NCBI RefSeq assembly: GCF_001305595.1 | Contig: NZ_CP012401.1 | Span: forward strand, 558,001 to 622,000 | Direction: 5' to 3' | DNA: 64,000 bases | Source of the DNA: Azospirillum thiophilum | GTDB lineage: Bacteria; Pseudomonadota; Alphaproteobacteria; Azospirillales; Azospirillaceae | Part shown: one piece after another, positions 62,890-64,000 of the stretch | How positions within the stretch are numbered: the stretch's first letter is position 1 | How the letters are laid out: every line of letters begins with the position of its first letter | The notes under the pieces: generated by a model | Databases searched by the model: none | What the model saw: only the letters and a program-made list of their open reading frames with translations | What the model was told of the DNA's origin: nothing | Position numbers and translations under genes: made by a program

Positions 62890-63300
62890 TCACCCCAGCA
62901 GCGCCAGCACCCACAGCGCCAGCAGCGTCACCAGCACCGCCTCGCCCAGCCCGACCAGCCCGCGCAGTGCCAGCGCGACGACCCAGGTGGCGAGGTCGCG
63001 GCGATGGCGGATCTCCTTCAGCAGGCGGTCCTGGATGCCGGCGACGGTGCGCCGCGTCGACAGGCCGGCGATGCCGCCGACCAGCGCCACCAGCCCGGTG
63101 CCCAGCACGAAATAGAGAGCGCCCTTCCAGCCGGCGAACTGGTCTGGATCGGTCAGGTAATGGCCGGTGCCGACGAGGATCCACACCGCCGCCGGCCAGA
63201 CGCCGACGATCTCCGGCCCCGGATCGATCCTGCGCGCGCCCTCCCTGTTCGGCCCATCCTTCTTCGGCCCGCCCTTCGCCGTCCCGTCATCCCCGCCCAT
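62890..63300 (-). CDS. Small membrane protein of unknown function
   Basis: Encodes 136 residues from ATG 63300 with GGGAGG 5 bases upstream. A charged start (MGGDDGTAKGGPKKDGPNRE) is followed by three membrane segments: WPAAVWILVGTGHYL, a second GALYFVLGTGLVALVGGIAG and a third LRGLVGLGEAVLVTLLALWV near the end, with a basic loop (DRLLKEIRHRRDLATW) between the last two. I do not recognise the family. It lies 11 bases after the PAS_5 gene on the same strand, so both probably belong to one transcript. Confidence 0.7.
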   Translation of the reverse strand: MGGDDGTAKGGPKKDGPNREGARRIDPGPEIVGVWPAAVWILVGTGHYLTDPDQFAGWKGALYFVLGTGLVALVGGIAGLSTRRTVAGIQDRLLKEIRHRRDLATWVVALALRGLVGLGEAVLVTLLALWVLALLG

Positions 63301-63311
63301 CGCCGCCTCCC

Positions 63312-63971
63312 TCAGCCGCCCGGAACATGGCGGTAGGCCAGCACGCGCGTCGCCGGTCCGCCCTCGACGTCGGCCAGCGGCAGCAGCAGCTCCACGAACT
63401 TCGCCCCCGGCAGCATCGGGTCGTCGCGCACCAGCAGGCAGCGCGGCTCGCCGCTCTCCAGGCAGAGGCGCAGGTCGGACAGCCAGCGCTGCGCCGCCTG
63501 TTCGGGATGGCACTCGGTCACCCGCCGCGTCGTCGGCCGCTCGGCCAGCCGGCGCTGCAAGGCGCGGCCGCAGGATTTGTAGACGAAATCGGCGCCGTCG
63601 GCGGTCGGCTCCATCAGGGCGATGCGCGGCACGCTTTCGCGCACCTGCGAGGTGTCGATCTCGACGGCCAGCGGCATGCGGCGCTTGCGCTTCAGCCGGA
63701 GCCAGTGGGTGTAGAGCACGCTGACCTGCGGCGACTGCTCCACGTCGATGGGGTCGGCCCGGCAAGGCGGCGGCGGCACATCGAGCACCGCGACCGCGAC
63801 CGGCGCGGCGGCGAAGGCGGCGGCTGCCGGCACCGGCTGGGAGGCGGGCTGGCCAGCGGACTGGGCAGCGGACTGGGCAGCGGACTGGATCGGCCGCGAG
63901 GCCGCCGCGGTCACCGGCAGGTGCAGGTCCGCCGCGGTGTGGCCGATCCGGCCGCCATGCTTCTTCAGCAT
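63312..63971 (-). CDS. PAS_5-family protein (start may lie outside the window)
   Basis: At least 219 residues from ATG 63971; the frame remains open to the window edge (TAWAPLP before the Met), so the true start could be outside. An Ala/Gln/Ser-rich N-terminal 65 residues, with a QSAAQSAAQSA repeat, leads into a PAS_5 domain: VLYTHWLRLKRKRRMPLAVE, VPRIALMEPTADGADFVYKS, CGRALQRRLAERPTTRRV and KFVELLLPLADVEGG. It resembles the PAS_5 protein coupled to the FtsK-type gene. There is no output domain, so it may act by protein contact. The ligand is unknown. Confidence 0.75.
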   Translation of the reverse strand: MLKKHGGRIGHTAADLHLPVTAAASRPIQSAAQSAAQSAGQPASQPVPAAAAFAAAPVAVAVLDVPPPPCRADPIDVEQSPQVSVLYTHWLRLKRKRRMPLAVEIDTSQVRESVPRIALMEPTADGADFVYKSCGRALQRRLAERPTTRRVTECHPEQAAQRWLSDLRLCLESGEPRCLLVRDDPMLPGAKFVELLLPLADVEGGPATRVLAYRHVPGG

Positions 63972-64000
63972 CGGCAGCGGCGCCCAGGCGGTGCAGGTGT

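Overview
The window is high-GC alphaproteobacterial DNA. Its core genes (napEDABC behind an FNR-type box, tandem 7TM-DISM histidine kinases, PAS_5 proteins, an AbcR-like small RNA) suggest an Azospirillum-like member of the Rhodospirillales. That assignment is inferred from gene content, not from a marker gene.

The left 36.8 kb is an accessory defence island made of several blocks. (1) Positions 1-6425, minus strand: an SF1 helicase fused to a Vsr/DUF559-like nuclease, a membrane-anchored coiled-coil protein, and a membrane-anchored coiled-coil McrB-like AAA+ protein that runs off the left edge. (2) Positions 6826-15240, plus strand: a Type I restriction-modification operon (hsdM, GIY-YIG/DUF4357, hsdS, fic, hsdR) in which the first four genes are joined by ATGA overlaps. 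(3) Positions 15270-16525: debris, namely a frameshifted membrane-protein remnant with an 8-bp tandem repeat and a broken IS256-type transposase. (4) Positions 16526-25323, minus strand: a four-gene operon of alpha/beta hydrolase, caspase-VMAP, MoxR ATPase and an SAV_2336-like/STAND/TPR protein, which is a vWA-MoxR-VMAP type conflict system carrying a caspase. (5) Positions 25478-26308: ccdAB, with a one-base frameshift in the toxin. (6) Positions 26561-26605: a 3' fragment of tRNA-Ala(GGC) directly before a perfect terminator hairpin, best read as an attachment site of an element lying to the left.

To the right of this att scar is a second defence block. Two SIR2-domain genes stand on divergent transcripts: a SIR2-helical protein with a small partner (26788-29090, minus), and a SIR2-HerA-membrane protein operon (29269-34867, plus). 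The last protein combines two or three membrane helices, two TrkA-type Rossmann domains, a DxDxDGxxD loop, a RyR domain and a C-terminal Rossmann/SLOG-like domain. It is the most unusual protein in the window and suggests an NAD-linked signal coupled to a membrane effector. A complete IS256-family element with an 8-bp target duplication (34909-36341, transposase broken by a TGA) and an ISAzo13-type remnant close the island next to tRNA-Val(GAC).

From 36850 to the right end the genes look like ordinary chromosome: N-formylglutamate amidohydrolase, a probable small RNA, otsA, glk, a ModE-like regulator, membrane proteins, a TrmH/SpoU methyltransferase, msrA, a PAS protein coupled to an FtsK-type translocase lacking the membrane domain, DinB and PNPOx-like proteins, two paralogous histidine kinases, MgtC, the periplasmic nitrate reductase operon, a chemoreceptor, a small membrane protein and a second PAS_5 protein at the edge.
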